From UBA11475 sp902486425 (GTDB lineage: Bacteria > Bacillota > Clostridia > Christensenellales > Borkfalkiaceae): a stretch of DNA of 64,000 bases. A program made the translations under genes and the position numbers. Where the stretch lies: the NCBI GenBank assembly GCA_902486425.1, contig CABTOK010000005.1, forward strand, positions 1 through 64,000, in the 5' to 3' direction. Below the pieces are notes generated by a model. That model saw nothing but the letters and a program-made list of their open reading frames with translations. It was not told the origin of the DNA and searched no databases. Below, piece after piece: positions 26,542-36,512 of this stretch (its first letter is position 1; each line of letters begins with the position of its first letter).

Positions 26542-27581
26542 TGAGCTACTCAAAATCTGACAGCTATGCCGCGGCAGGCGTTGATATAACCGCAGGATAC
26601 AAGGCGGTAGAGCTTATGAAGGCTCACATCGCAAAAACCGTAACGCCGGGAGTTTGCTCCGACGTTGGCGGCTTCGGAGGGCTTTTTGAACTCGATTTAA
26701 CAGGAATATCCAAGCCTGTTCTTGTAAGCGGTACGGACGGAGTCGGAACAAAATTGAAGATAGCCTTTTTAACGGACAAGCACGATACCGTCGGTATCGA
26801 TTGCGTTGCAATGTGCGTTAACGATATTATCTGCTGCGGCGCAAAACCGCTGTTTTTTCTCGATTATATTGCTTGCGGAAAGAATTATCCGGAAAAGATA
26901 GCTTCGATCGTAAGCGGCGTTTGCGAAGGATGCGTTCAGTCCGGAGCCGCGCTTATAGGCGGCGAGACTGCCGAAATGCCCGGCTTTTATCCTCCCGACG
27001 AGTATGATCTGGCAGGATATTGCACCGGAGTTGTCGATAAAGAGAAAATTATCGATAATTCTTCCATGCGCGAGGGGGACGTTATTATCGCTTTACCGTC
27101 AAGCGGCGTTCACTCTAACGGCTTTTCACTCGTAAGAAAAGTTTTCGACGTCGAAAATAACAACATAAATTTGCCGGTTGACGAGCTTGGCGGTAAGTCG
27201 ATAGGCGAAACGTTGCTTACCCCCACAAAGATATACGTAAAACCTGTTCTTGCGTTGCTTGACAAAGTAAAGGTAAAGGGCATATCGCACATTACCGGCG
27301 GCGGGTTTTATGAAAACATTCCGCGTTCCGTTCCGTCGGGCCTTTGCGCGGACATTGAGCGCAGCGCCGTAAAAGTACTTCCGATATTCGATCTTATAGC
27401 AAAGACGGGAGGCATTTCCGAAAGGGATATGTTCAACACTTTTAATATGGGCGTCGGAATGAGCATAGTAGTGGCTCCGGACGATGCGGAAAAGTCGCTT
27501 GAAGTGCTCAGAGAAAACGGGGAAAACCCGTATATCATCGGCAAAATTATAAAATCGGACGATAAAATAATAATTCGTTGA
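26541..27581 (+). CDS. purM: Phosphoribosylformylglycinamidine cyclo-ligase (AIR synthetase)
   Basis: 346 residues. Converts FGAM to AIR with ATP. Shows the AIRS family signatures SGTDGVGTKLK, the segment CVNDIICCGAKPLFFLDY, GGETAEMPGFY and SSGVHSNGFSLVR. Coupled to purF through TAATG, and followed 21 bases later by purN. Confidence 0.97.
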   Translation: MSYSKSDSYAAAGVDITAGYKAVELMKAHIAKTVTPGVCSDVGGFGGLFELDLTGISKPVLVSGTDGVGTKLKIAFLTDKHDTVGIDCVAMCVNDIICCGAKPLFFLDYIACGKNYPEKIASIVSGVCEGCVQSGAALIGGETAEMPGFYPPDEYDLAGYCTGVVDKEKIIDNSSMREGDVIIALPSSGVHSNGFSLVRKVFDVENNNINLPVDELGGKSIGETLLTPTKIYVKPVLALLDKVKVKGISHITGGGFYENIPRSVPSGLCADIERSAVKVLPIFDLIAKTGGISERDMFNTFNMGVGMSIVVAPDDAEKSLEVLRENGENPYIIGKIIKSDDKIIIR

Positions 27582-27602
27582 CCTTTACGATAAGGAGATA
27601 AA

Positions 27603-28220
27603 GTGAGAAACAAGATCAATATCGCAGTGCTTGTTTCCGGCGGCGGCACTAACCTGCAGGCTCTTATCGACGCTCGGGATACCGTTATAACTTCGGGCGT
27701 TATTAAGTTTGTAGTATCTAACAACCGTACGGCTTACGCATTAAAGAGAGCCGAAGCCGCAGGTATAAAATCCGTATGCATAACCAAAGCCGAATTCGGC
27801 GGCGCGGCAGGTATGGAGGCCGAGCTTGTCCGCGTGCTTGTTGCGGAAAAAATCGACCTTATCGTGCTTGCCGGTTTTATGAGCATATTGAGTGCCGGTT
27901 TTACGAAAAGGTTTGAAAAACGTATCATTAATATTCATCCTTCTCTTATACCGTCGTTTTGCGGAGAAGGTTATTACGGACTGCGCGTACACGAAGCCGC
28001 TCTTAAAAAAGGAGTGAAAGTTACCGGAGCTACGGTGCATTTTGTAAACGAAATACCGGACGGCGGCGAAATAATAATGCAAAAAGCGGTCAGGGTGCTT
28101 GACGGAGATACTCCGGAGACTCTGCAAAAGCGCGTAATGCGCCTGGCAGAGTGGAAAATACTTCCGGAGTCTGTTGAAAAAGTTTCGGCCGGAATACTTA
28201 AACAGGAGCAACAGAGATGA
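27603..28220 (+). CDS. purN: Phosphoribosylglycinamide formyltransferase
   Basis: 205 residues; transfers a formyl group from 10-formyl-THF to GAR. Contains LVSGGGTNLQALID at the N-terminus, the catalytic-region NIHPSLIPSF with the conserved Asn and His, and GATVHFVNE. It starts with GTG at 27603 behind AAGGAGATAAA. Its stop overlaps the next start by four bases. It uses the folate cofactor whose shortage the ZTP riboswitch reports. Confidence 0.96.
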   Translation: MRNKINIAVLVSGGGTNLQALIDARDTVITSGVIKFVVSNNRTAYALKRAEAAGIKSVCITKAEFGGAAGMEAELVRVLVAEKIDLIVLAGFMSILSAGFTKRFEKRIINIHPSLIPSFCGEGYYGLRVHEAALKKGVKVTGATVHFVNEIPDGGEIIMQKAVRVLDGDTPETLQKRVMRLAEWKILPESVEKVSAGILKQEQQR

Positions 28221-28936
28221 ATGTTTACAAGACAAGCAATATATCAGAGCTTATAAAAGGCAATTCTTATGTGGGACGCGGTATTGTAATCGGAAAATCC
28301 GCAGACGGAGAAAAAGCCTGCGTCGTATACTTTATTATGGGCAGAAGCGCTAACAGCCGCAACCGTATTTTCGCAGAGCGCGACGACGCGGTTTTTACCG
28401 AACCGTTTGATTCTTCCAAGGTTGAAGATCCGAGTCTGATTATTTACGCGGCTCTCAGAAAATACGAGAACAAACTTATAGTTACAAACGGCGATCAGAC
28501 CGATACCGTTTATGATTTTATAAAGAGAGGCAAAGGATTTGAGGAAGCGCTCGAAACCCGCGAATTTGAACCCGACAAGCCGAACTTTACTCCGAGAATA
28601 AGCGGTATGCTGACCTTTACCGATAATGATTTCGATTATAAGATGAGTATACTTAAAAGCGCCGACGCCGAAGGATCTGCATGCAGCCGTTATACGTTTT
28701 CATATCCTGCCGTTGCAGGTGTCGGACATTTTCTTCATACATACGTTTGCGACGGAACACCGATTCCTTCTTTTCAGGGCGAGCCGGAGCGCGTAGCTCT
28801 GGGAAACGATATAGACGAATTTACCGCGTCGCTTTGGGAAGCGCTTGACGGCGATAACAAAATTTCGCTTTACGTAAGATTTACCGATATCGTCACAGGA
28901 GCCGAGGAAAGCAGACTTATAAATAAAAATAAGTAA
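28217..28936 (+). CDS. purO: IMP cyclohydrolase, PurO-type
   Basis: 239 residues. Resembles the stand-alone IMP cyclohydrolase family (PF07826) first known from archaea, with YVGRGIVIGKSADG, FIMGRSANSRNR and DPSLIIYAAL. It closes the final purine ring, turning FAICAR into IMP. It overlaps purN by four bases and is followed by a formyltransferase lacking this activity, so together they replace bifunctional PurH. The N-terminal Arg/Ser-rich GRSANSRNR segment is typical of the active-site end of this fold. No IMPCH/MGS-like domain is present. Confidence 0.9.
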   Translation: MNVYKTSNISELIKGNSYVGRGIVIGKSADGEKACVVYFIMGRSANSRNRIFAERDDAVFTEPFDSSKVEDPSLIIYAALRKYENKLIVTNGDQTDTVYDFIKRGKGFEEALETREFEPDKPNFTPRISGMLTFTDNDFDYKMSILKSADAEGSACSRYTFSYPAVAGVGHFLHTYVCDGTPIPSFQGEPERVALGNDIDEFTASLWEALDGDNKISLYVRFTDIVTGAEESRLINKNK

Positions 28937-28950
28937 AAGGAGAGTAGAAT

Positions 28951-30135
28951 ATGAAAGAGTTCCAGCTTAAATACGGTTGCAACCCGAATCAGAAGCCGTC
29001 GCGGATATTTATGGAGGACGGTTCCGAACTGCCGATAGAAATTCTTTGCGGCAAACCCGGATATATAAATTTTCTCGACGCATTTAACTCGTGGCAACTT
29101 GTCAAAGAGCTGAAAGCAGCCCTCGGTATACCTGCCGCGGCGTCGTTCAAGCACGTAAGCCCCACGTCTGCCGCAATAGGTTTAAAACTTGACGAAAAGC
29201 TGAAAAAGGCTTGCTTTGTCGACGATATAGAAAACCTTGATTCGTCGCCGATCGCCTGTGCTTACGCGCGTGCCAGAGGAACGGACAGAATGTGCTCGTT
29301 CGGGGATTGGGTTGCTCTTTCCGATATCTGCGACGTAACCACGGCTACTATGATCAGCCGTGAAGTATCCGACGGTATTATTGCTCCGGGCTTTGAGCCG
29401 GAAGCGCTTGAAATACTTAAACTTAAACGCGGCGGTAATTATAATATAGTCAGAATAAACCCCGATTATGTTCCCGATCCGATTGAGCGCAAACAGGTTT
29501 TCGGCGTAACGTTCGAACAGGGACGCAACAATTTCGAGATTAACAACGAGTTGCTGAACAATATCGTAACCGAAAATAAATATCTGCCCGATTCTGCCAG
29601 ACGAGACCTTATTATCGCGCTTATTACGCTTAAATATACTCAGTCGAATTCCGTGTGCTATGCCTTCGGAGGACAGGCTATCGGAGTCGGAGCGGGACAG
29701 CAATCGCGAATTCACTGCACAAGGCTTGCCGGCACAAAAGCCGATACATGGCTTTTAAGACAGCACGAAAAGGTGTTGTCGCTGCCGTTTAAGCCGGGAA
29801 TCAAACGTCCGGACAGAGACAACGCGATTGACGGTTATATAAATAAAAACGAGGAAGACGTATGCGCCGACGGGGTATGGCAGCGTTACTTTTCGGAGCG
29901 TCCCGAGCCGTTGACCGACGAACAGGCGCGAAAATATCTTGATTCGATACAAGGTGTTGCGCTCGGATCCGACGCGTTTTTCCCGTTCAGCGACAACATC
30001 GAACGCGCACATTTAAGCGGAGTAAGTTTTATTGCGGAACCGGGCGGTTCCGTCAGGGACGACGCCGTTATAGACTGCTGCGATAAATACGGCATTGCTA
30101 TGGCGTTTACGGGTATGCGCCTTTTCCATCATTGA
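28951..30135 (+). CDS. AICAR transformylase (stand-alone PurH C-terminal type)
   Basis: 394 residues. Transfers formyl from 10-formyl-THF to AICAR (ZMP), the step whose block raises ZTP. It begins directly with the transformylase domain (LKYGCNPNQKPS) and lacks the N-terminal IMP cyclohydrolase domain of PurH. The catalytic Lys-His pair is visible in SFKHVSPTSAA, and AEPGGSVRDD lies near the C-terminus. ATG has AAGGAG upstream. Its place right after the PurO-type gene explains the missing domain. Confidence 0.93.
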   Translation: MKEFQLKYGCNPNQKPSRIFMEDGSELPIEILCGKPGYINFLDAFNSWQLVKELKAALGIPAAASFKHVSPTSAAIGLKLDEKLKKACFVDDIENLDSSPIACAYARARGTDRMCSFGDWVALSDICDVTTATMISREVSDGIIAPGFEPEALEILKLKRGGNYNIVRINPDYVPDPIERKQVFGVTFEQGRNNFEINNELLNNIVTENKYLPDSARRDLIIALITLKYTQSNSVCYAFGGQAIGVGAGQQSRIHCTRLAGTKADTWLLRQHEKVLSLPFKPGIKRPDRDNAIDGYINKNEEDVCADGVWQRYFSERPEPLTDEQARKYLDSIQGVALGSDAFFPFSDNIERAHLSGVSFIAEPGGSVRDDAVIDCCDKYGIAMAFTGMRLFHH

Positions 30136-30159
30136 TAAAACGGCAGGTGGCTGATATTT

Positions 30160-31431
30160 ATGAAGATAATGGTAGTAGGTTCAGGCGGTCGCGAACACGC
30201 CATAATTAAAAAATTAAAACAAAGCGACGGCGTCGATAAAATATATGCGTTACCGGGTAACGGAGGCATCTCTGCCGACGCGCTATGCGTTAACATAAGA
30301 GCAACCGATATTGAAAGCATTGTCCGATTTGCCGAAGAAACGGGAATAGACTATGCCGTTGTTGCTCCGGATGATCCTTTGGTGCTCGGTTGCGTCGATG
30401 CTCTTGAAGCTGCCGGCGTTCCTTGTTTCGGCCCGCATGCAAATGCGGCTGTAATCGAAGGCAGTAAGGTTTTTTCAAAAAACCTGATGAAAAAATACAA
30501 CATTCCCACTGCCGCATATAAAACTTTTGCTTCTGCCGAAGAGGCTCTCGGATACCTTGACGGCGCACGCATGCCCGCCGTTATCAAAGCGGACGGATTA
30601 GCTCTCGGAAAGGGAGTTATAATAGCCGGAACGCGGGACGAAGCAAGGACGGCCGTAAACGAGATAATGCTCGACAAAAAGTTCGGAAAGAGCGGCGACC
30701 GTATTGTGATAGAGGAGTACCTGATGGGCCCGGAAGTGTCCGTCTTAGCGTTTACCGACGGTAAAACCATAGTTCCTATGGTATCTTCGATGGATCATAA
30801 GCGTGCGTTCGACGGAGATCTCGGACCGAACACCGGAGGAATGGGAACCGTCGCTCCGAATCCGTACTATACGGAAAAAATCGCAGACCGTTGTATGAAC
30901 GAAATATTTATGCCGACGGTAAAAGCCATGAACGCCGAGGGGCGCACTTTCAAGGGGTGCCTTTACTTCGGATTGATGCTTACTCAGGACGGACCTAAGG
31001 TTATAGAATACAATTGTCGTTTCGGCGATCCAGAAACGCAGGTGGTTTTACCTTTACTCGAGAGCGATCTTCTTAAAATTATGACTGCCGTAACAAACGG
31101 TACGTTAGCGGACTGCGAGGTTCGCTTCTGTAATAAGAGCGCCGCATGCGTAATTATGGCAAGCAAAGGTTATCCTGTAAAATATGAAAAGGGCTATGAA
31201 ATAAATATCCCGTCCGACTTAACGGAAAGCGTTTACGTTGCGGGTGCCGAGAAAAGAGACGGTAAGATGTTCACGAACGGAGGCCGCATACTCGGAGTCA
31301 CAGCAACGGCAGATACGCTTAAAGATGCCGTCGCCGCCGCTTATGAAAAGGTCGGTCGCATCGGTTTTAAAAACGCATATTACAGAAAGGATATAGGCGC
31401 AAAAGCCCTGAAATTCAAAGAGAGTAGATAA
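30160..31431 (+). CDS. purD: Phosphoribosylamine-glycine ligase (GAR synthetase)
   Basis: 423 residues, the usual length. ATP-grasp enzyme joining glycine to phosphoribosylamine. Motifs are MVVGSGGREHAI at the N-terminus, GPEVSVLAFTDG, the segment HKRAFDGDLGPNTGGMG and EYNCRFGDPETQ, the last with metal-binding Glu and Asn. The stop at 31429-31431 is directly followed by the purL ATG. Confidence 0.97.
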   Translation: MKIMVVGSGGREHAIIKKLKQSDGVDKIYALPGNGGISADALCVNIRATDIESIVRFAEETGIDYAVVAPDDPLVLGCVDALEAAGVPCFGPHANAAVIEGSKVFSKNLMKKYNIPTAAYKTFASAEEALGYLDGARMPAVIKADGLALGKGVIIAGTRDEARTAVNEIMLDKKFGKSGDRIVIEEYLMGPEVSVLAFTDGKTIVPMVSSMDHKRAFDGDLGPNTGGMGTVAPNPYYTEKIADRCMNEIFMPTVKAMNAEGRTFKGCLYFGLMLTQDGPKVIEYNCRFGDPETQVVLPLLESDLLKIMTAVTNGTLADCEVRFCNKSAACVIMASKGYPVKYEKGYEINIPSDLTESVYVAGAEKRDGKMFTNGGRILGVTATADTLKDAVAAAYEKVGRIGFKNAYYRKDIGAKALKFKESR

Positions 31432-34400
31432 ATGGTATATCGTGTATTTGTTGAAAAAAAATCGGAGCTTGCCCATGAGGCAAAGTCGTTACTCGGCGAA
31501 GTCAACGCTTTTCTCGGTATAAAAACACTTGAGAAAGTAAGAGTTATTAACCGTTATGACGCGGAAAATATTACTCCCGAACTTTTCGAGTATGCAAAAA
31601 AGACGGTTTTTTCGGAACCCCAGCTTGACAGCGTCGCCGATTCGCTTACATGCGATGCCGACGTTTGCTTTGCCGTCGAGTATCTGCCGGGACAATTCGA
31701 TCAACGCGCAGACAGTGCGGCACAGTGTATTCAGATAATTTCCAAACAGGCGCGTCCGCTTATCCGTACCGCTAAGGTTTATATGCTTTACGGAAAGCTT
31801 ACCGACGCCGAAATCGCACGTATAAAAAAATACGTTATCAATCCTGTCGAAGCTCACGAAGCGTCGTTTGAAAAGCCCGAAACGCTTAATATAAGCTACG
31901 ATAAACCCGCAGCGGTCAGAACGCTGGAAGGTTTTACCGCGCTCGACAGAAAAGGACTCGAACGATTTGTCAAAGATTACGCTCTTGCCATGGACGCCGA
32001 CGATATAGCGTTTTGTCAGGCTTATTTTAAATCGGAGCGCCGCGATCCGACTATAACCGAGATTCGCATGATCGATACGTACTGGTCGGATCATTGTCGG
32101 CATACAACGTTTTTAACCGTAATAGACGATGTAAAATTCGAGGACGCTTTGCTTCAGAAAACATATGAAGAATACCTCGATCTGCGCAGAAAGCTCGGCA
32201 GAACCAAGCCCGTATGTCTTATGGATCTCGCTACTGTTGCGGTAAAAGCGCTTAAAAAGCAGGGCAAACTCGATAAGCTCGACGAAAGCGAGGAGATTAA
32301 CGCTTGTACCGTAAAGATAAACGTTGACGTAGACGGAGTCGAGGAGCCCTGGTTGTTATTGTTTAAGAACGAAACACACAATCACCCGACCGAAATCGAA
32401 CCGTTCGGCGGCGCGGCAACGTGTATAGGAGGCGCTATCCGCGATCCTCTTTCGGGGCGTTCGTACGTTTACGGCGCCATGCGTGTAACGGGTGCCGCCG
32501 ATCCCCTGAAACCGATCGAAGAGACCTTAAAGGGCAAACTGCCGCAAAGGAAGATCGTTACGACTGCCGCCGCGGGATATTCGTCTTACGGCAACCAGAT
32601 AGGTCTTGCTACGGGGATAGTAGATGAAATTTATCACCCGGGTTATGCCGCAAAGCGTATGGAAATAGGAGCGGTAATTGCCGCTGCTCCGGCGGAAAAC
32701 GTCAGACGTGAAGTTCCTGCTCCCGGAGACGTCGTTATACTTATAGGCGGAGCTACCGGGCGCGACGGTTGCGGAGGTGCGACAGGTTCTTCTAAATCTC
32801 ATAATGCGCAGTCGCTCGATACCTGCGGAGCGGAAGTTCAGAAAGGAAACGCGCCCGAGGAGCGCAAGCTTCAGCGACTGTTCAGAAATAAAGAGGCTTG
32901 CCGGATGATTAAGCGTTGCAACGATTTCGGTGCGGGCGGGGTATCCGTTGCCATCGGCGAACTTGCCGACGGACTTGAGATAGACCTGAATGCGGTACCT
33001 AAAAAATACGAGGGACTTGACGGTACGGAGCTTGCTATTTCGGAGAGCCAGGAGCGTATGGCGGTAGTCGTTGAAAAGAAAGACGCCGACGCGTTTCTGA
33101 AACTTGCAAACAATGAAAATCTGCAAGCGAGTCAGGTCGCCGTCGTAAAAGCCGAGCCGAGACTCGTTATGAAATGGAACGGCAGAAAAATTGTAGATAT
33201 AAGCAGGGATTTTCTTAATTCAAACGGCGCCGATAAGCACATAAAAGTCGCCACGGCTCCTATGCAAAGTTACGAAAAAAAGATAACCGGCGATTTTACC
33301 GAAAATCTCGAAGCGCTTGCCGGAGACCTTAATATTTGTTCGAAGCGCGGATTGAGCGAACGTTTCGATTCGACAATAGGAGCGGGAACCGTTCTTATGC
33401 CGTTCGGAGGAAAAAACCAGCTCACTCCGGTTCAGGCAATGGTTCAGAAGATTTCGGTTGAGAAAAAGCATACCGATACCTGTTCGCTTATGGCATTCGG
33501 ATATAATCCGTTTATAACGGAAAAAAGTCCGTACCACGGAGCGTATCTGGCTGTTATAGAATCGGTTTCCAAGCTGATTGCTTCCGGCGCGAAATTCGAG
33601 GACGTATATCTTACGTTCCAGGAATATTTCGAACACCCAGGGAAAGATCCTGCGCGCTGGGGACAGCCATTAGCCGCTTTACTCGGGGCTTTTAAAGCGC
33701 AGATGCAATTGGGTATTGCGTCCGTGGGCGGTAAGGATTCCATGAGCGGTACGTTCGAGAGCCTCGACGTTCCGCCGACTCTTGTTTCGTTTGCCGTTAC
33801 TACAGAAAAGGCGGAAAGTATAATATCGAACGAGTTTAAGGCTGCCGGCGATAAGGTAGTTCTGCTTCGTCCCGAGACGGATGAAAACGGATTGCCGGTT
33901 ACGTCGTCGATTATAAAACTTTTCGATACGGTGACGAATCTTGTGCGTTCCGGCAAAGCACGCGCCGTGTATACTCCCGGAATGGGCGGCGTTGCGGAGG
34001 CTGTTATGAAAATGGCTTTCGGAAACGGTTTGGGTTTTGCTTTTGACGATTCGGTCTGTGCGGAAACGATCTTCGGATACAGCTACGGCTGCTTCGTTAC
34101 CGAACTTGACGGCAGCGCAGAAATTGTAGGAGAACTTCTCGGAGAAGTAACTGCAGACGCCGGAATATGTTACCGCGGCGAAACGGTTTCTCTCAAAAAA
34201 TTGCTCTCTATATACGAGGGTAAGCTTGAAAGCGTTTATTCCTGTAATATTAAAAACGTCGGGGAACCGACCGAAAATTTTTCGTATATCGCAAAGGAAC
34301 GCGTAGCGCCGGCTGTAAAAGTTGCGCGCCCGAAAGTCCTTATTCCGGCGTTTCCGGGTACAAACTGCGAATACGACAGCGCAAAGGCTGTTCGCGACGC

Positions 34401-35124
34401 AGGTGCGGAACCGGAAATATTCGTTATAAACAATCTTAATTCGGACGGCATAAGCCGCAGTGTGGAACGCTTCGCAAAAGAGCTTAAAACCGCTCAGATG
34501 GTATTTATACCCGGCGGATTTTCGGGAGGAGACGAGCCTGACGGCAGCGGTAAGTTTATTACCGCCTTCTTCCGTAACGACGAGATTAAGGACGGCGTTA
34601 CCGAACTGCTCGAAAAACGTGACGGACTTATGTGCGGGATATGCAACGGTTTTCAGGCTCTTATCAAACTCGGTCTCGTTCCTTACGGTAAAATAATAGA
34701 CACCGACGAAAATTGTCCGACGCTTACTTTCAATACTATTGCGCGTCATCAGTCGCGCATAGTGCGTACCAGAATCGTATCGAACAAATCGCCGTGGCTG
34801 AGCCTTACGAATGTCGGCGACGTTTATAACGTTCCGATTTCGCACGGCGAAGGTCGGTTCCTTGCAAGTAAAGAGCTTGTTGCTCAACTCGCAAAGAACG
34901 GGCAGATCGCGACTCAATACGTTGATTTTGACGGAAACGCTTCGGTCGACATTCATTTTAACCCTAACGATTCGATGTGTGCCATTGAGGGGATCACTTC
35001 TCCGGACGGCCGCATATTCGGAAAAATGGGGCACAGCGAGCGTATCGGAAAAGGACTTTACAAAAATGTTCCCGGAAACTACGATATACATATGTTTGAG
35101 GCGGCTGTTAAATATTTCAAATGA
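31432..35124 (+). CDS. purL: Phosphoribosylformylglycinamidine synthase, single-chain
   Basis: 1230 residues combining synthetase and glutaminase, as in the large-type FGAM synthases of Clostridia (TIGR01857-like clade) rather than the PurS/L/Q split of Bacillus. The ATP-binding halves include FKNETHNHPTEIEPFGGAAT, DPLSGRSYVYGAM and GGKDSMSGTF. The C-terminal class I glutaminase has its nucleophile in LMCGICNGFQ and a His in SHGEGRF, with IPGGFSGGDEPD. It starts right at the purD stop, with only a weak binding site, so coupled translation is likely. It is the last operon gene. purB is not in the window. Confidence 0.97.
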   Translation: MVYRVFVEKKSELAHEAKSLLGEVNAFLGIKTLEKVRVINRYDAENITPELFEYAKKTVFSEPQLDSVADSLTCDADVCFAVEYLPGQFDQRADSAAQCIQIISKQARPLIRTAKVYMLYGKLTDAEIARIKKYVINPVEAHEASFEKPETLNISYDKPAAVRTLEGFTALDRKGLERFVKDYALAMDADDIAFCQAYFKSERRDPTITEIRMIDTYWSDHCRHTTFLTVIDDVKFEDALLQKTYEEYLDLRRKLGRTKPVCLMDLATVAVKALKKQGKLDKLDESEEINACTVKINVDVDGVEEPWLLLFKNETHNHPTEIEPFGGAATCIGGAIRDPLSGRSYVYGAMRVTGAADPLKPIEETLKGKLPQRKIVTTAAAGYSSYGNQIGLATGIVDEIYHPGYAAKRMEIGAVIAAAPAENVRREVPAPGDVVILIGGATGRDGCGGATGSSKSHNAQSLDTCGAEVQKGNAPEERKLQRLFRNKEACRMIKRCNDFGAGGVSVAIGELADGLEIDLNAVPKKYEGLDGTELAISESQERMAVVVEKKDADAFLKLANNENLQASQVAVVKAEPRLVMKWNGRKIVDISRDFLNSNGADKHIKVATAPMQSYEKKITGDFTENLEALAGDLNICSKRGLSERFDSTIGAGTVLMPFGGKNQLTPVQAMVQKISVEKKHTDTCSLMAFGYNPFITEKSPYHGAYLAVIESVSKLIASGAKFEDVYLTFQEYFEHPGKDPARWGQPLAALLGAFKAQMQLGIASVGGKDSMSGTFESLDVPPTLVSFAVTTEKAESIISNEFKAAGDKVVLLRPETDENGLPVTSSIIKLFDTVTNLVRSGKARAVYTPGMGGVAEAVMKMAFGNGLGFAFDDSVCAETIFGYSYGCFVTELDGSAEIVGELLGEVTADAGICYRGETVSLKKLLSIYEGKLESVYSCNIKNVGEPTENFSYIAKERVAPAVKVARPKVLIPAFPGTNCEYDSAKAVRDAGAEPEIFVINNLNSDGISRSVERFAKELKTAQMVFIPGGFSGGDEPDGSGKFITAFFRNDEIKDGVTELLEKRDGLMCGICNGFQALIKLGLVPYGKIIDTDENCPTLTFNTIARHQSRIVRTRIVSNKSPWLSLTNVGDVYNVPISHGEGRFLASKELVAQLAKNGQIATQYVDFDGNASVDIHFNPNDSMCAIEGITSPDGRIFGKMGHSERIGKGLYKNVPGNYDIHMFEAAVKYFK

Positions 35125-35277
35125 CCGAGATGTTTTTATCGGAAACGTGGAAAGAACATAAAATCCCGTCCGTAATTTTCCGCCGGAAATTTTAACGACG
35201 CCCGTATGAATACGAAAAACGAACCTTGTTTCTGAAAAACGAGCGTGATACCGCATAAGAAAAGATATTATCGAGAT

Positions 35278-35315
35278 GAAAACCAGCCGTTCTTGTGAAG
35301 GAACGGCTGGTTTTC
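35278..35315 (+). terminator. Terminator of the purine operon
   Basis: A 15-bp perfect stem (35278-35292 with 35301-35315) and an 8-base loop, with TTTT in the descending arm. It ends about 190 bases after the purL stop. The 35125-35277 stretch before it holds no gene I can support, only a small AATTTTCC/GGAAATT repeat. Confidence 0.85.
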
Positions 35316-35393
35316 ATATCCGTACGTTTTTAGTCGGGACTTTGGAATATAACCGAAACGTATACGAATACAGACGGAAAAAGAAAATCCGGC

Positions 35394-35422
35394 TTGAAAT
35401 AGCTTTTTATTTGTGATATTAT
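35394..35422 (+). promoter_or_regulatory. Sigma-A promoter of the Mrr-like gene
   Basis: TTGAAA (35394-35399) and TATTAT (35417-35422) with a 17-base spacer. The -10 region lies in a tandem GATATTATAAT repeat (two copies about 17 bases apart), offering overlapping -10 hexamers. Confidence 0.7.
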
Positions 35423-35467
35423 AATATTTATGATATTATAATAAAAGAATAAAAAGGGCGGAAGATT

Positions 35468-36475
35468 ATGACCAGAACAGAAAAGAACATTATTATAAAC
35501 GGCATTGCGGCAGAGTGTATTTTAGACTATGTAAAAAAGAACCCGAAACCCACGCGGAAAGCGGTTCTCGATGGAACTGCGGGAATATTTAAACAAAAGT
35601 GTTCAGAAAAAAAGATAAACGATATTACAAAAAACGAAGCCAGAAGTTACGTTGGCAAATCGCTTAACGACCTGCTGTCAGAAAAAGCTCTTATAAGCGA
35701 AAACGGTTTTATTACAGCGTCGGCAGACGATAAGATAGCGGTTGACAAAAACAAATGTAAGGCCGTTTTTTTAGAGCTTTTAAAGAAAAGAGAATACGAA
35801 AAAAGCGAACTTTATACCGAAATAATCAAAAAGACAGGTGCCGATAAGACCAGAAGCAAAGATGACGATAACGAAATAAAAGGTTACGTCGGACAGCTTA
35901 TTTCGAGATACGTCGACGAAGGAACGGTAGCTTTTAAGGATAACAAATACTTTATAAAAACGAGATCTATGAAAGCTGTTCCGAAAAAGCCTGTTCCGGA
36001 AAGCGAATTCAAAAAGAATTTTCTTAACAGAATTTACGAAAACGGAGGATCTTTTTTCGAAAACTTTTTCGCTAACGTTCTCGAAAAATATTATACGCTT
36101 ACCGGAAGAATTGTGTGGGACATGCTCGTAAGCGGCGGCAGCGACGACGGCGGAATCGATATAAAGCTTAGAATATCGGACGATCTCGGGTTTGTCGATA
36201 ACGTCATGGTGCAGGCGAAATGTCGTCAGAACGTTAACGTTACGGAAACCGAAGTCCGCAATTTTTACGGTGCCATAAACGTGGTAAAGGCGAGCAGAGG
36301 AATTTTTGTAACAACGACGGGATTTTGTCCGACCGCCGATAAGCTTCTGAAGTCGCTCGATAACTGCGTCGGAATAGACGGCGACGGAGTTTTCGAACTG
36401 TCCAAAAAGACGCTTTACGGAATGAAAATATCGGGCGGCGGTTTTATATTTGACGACAGAGTGTTCGATATATAG
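35468..36475 (+). CDS. Mrr-like restriction endonuclease (type IV)
   Basis: 335 residues. The C-terminal nuclease domain has the PD-(D/E)xK pattern of Mrr proteins: GGSDDGGIDIKL (about residue 221) followed by VMVQAKCRQ (about 248), giving the D and Q-x-K residues. The N-terminal 170 residues look like two similar winged-helix-like units, each ending in YVGKSLNDLL or YVGQLISRYV, which would bind DNA. Mrr enzymes cut modified (methylated) DNA and protect against foreign DNA. It stands alone with no methyltransferase, as expected for type IV, between the purine operon and ribokinase. Confidence 0.85.
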   Translation: MTRTEKNIIINGIAAECILDYVKKNPKPTRKAVLDGTAGIFKQKCSEKKINDITKNEARSYVGKSLNDLLSEKALISENGFITASADDKIAVDKNKCKAVFLELLKKREYEKSELYTEIIKKTGADKTRSKDDDNEIKGYVGQLISRYVDEGTVAFKDNKYFIKTRSMKAVPKKPVPESEFKKNFLNRIYENGGSFFENFFANVLEKYYTLTGRIVWDMLVSGGSDDGGIDIKLRISDDLGFVDNVMVQAKCRQNVNVTETEVRNFYGAINVVKASRGIFVTTTGFCPTADKLLKSLDNCVGIDGDGVFELSKKTLYGMKISGGGFIFDDRVFDI

Positions 36476-36512
36476 TTATATATTTTAAGTTAAGTATTAC
36501 AAGGAGAAATTC

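Noticed and set aside
33679..35256. 525-codon open frame antisense to purL
   Set aside because: Lies wholly opposite a well supported purL, with cysteine- and arginine-rich composition of a shadow frame and no binding site.
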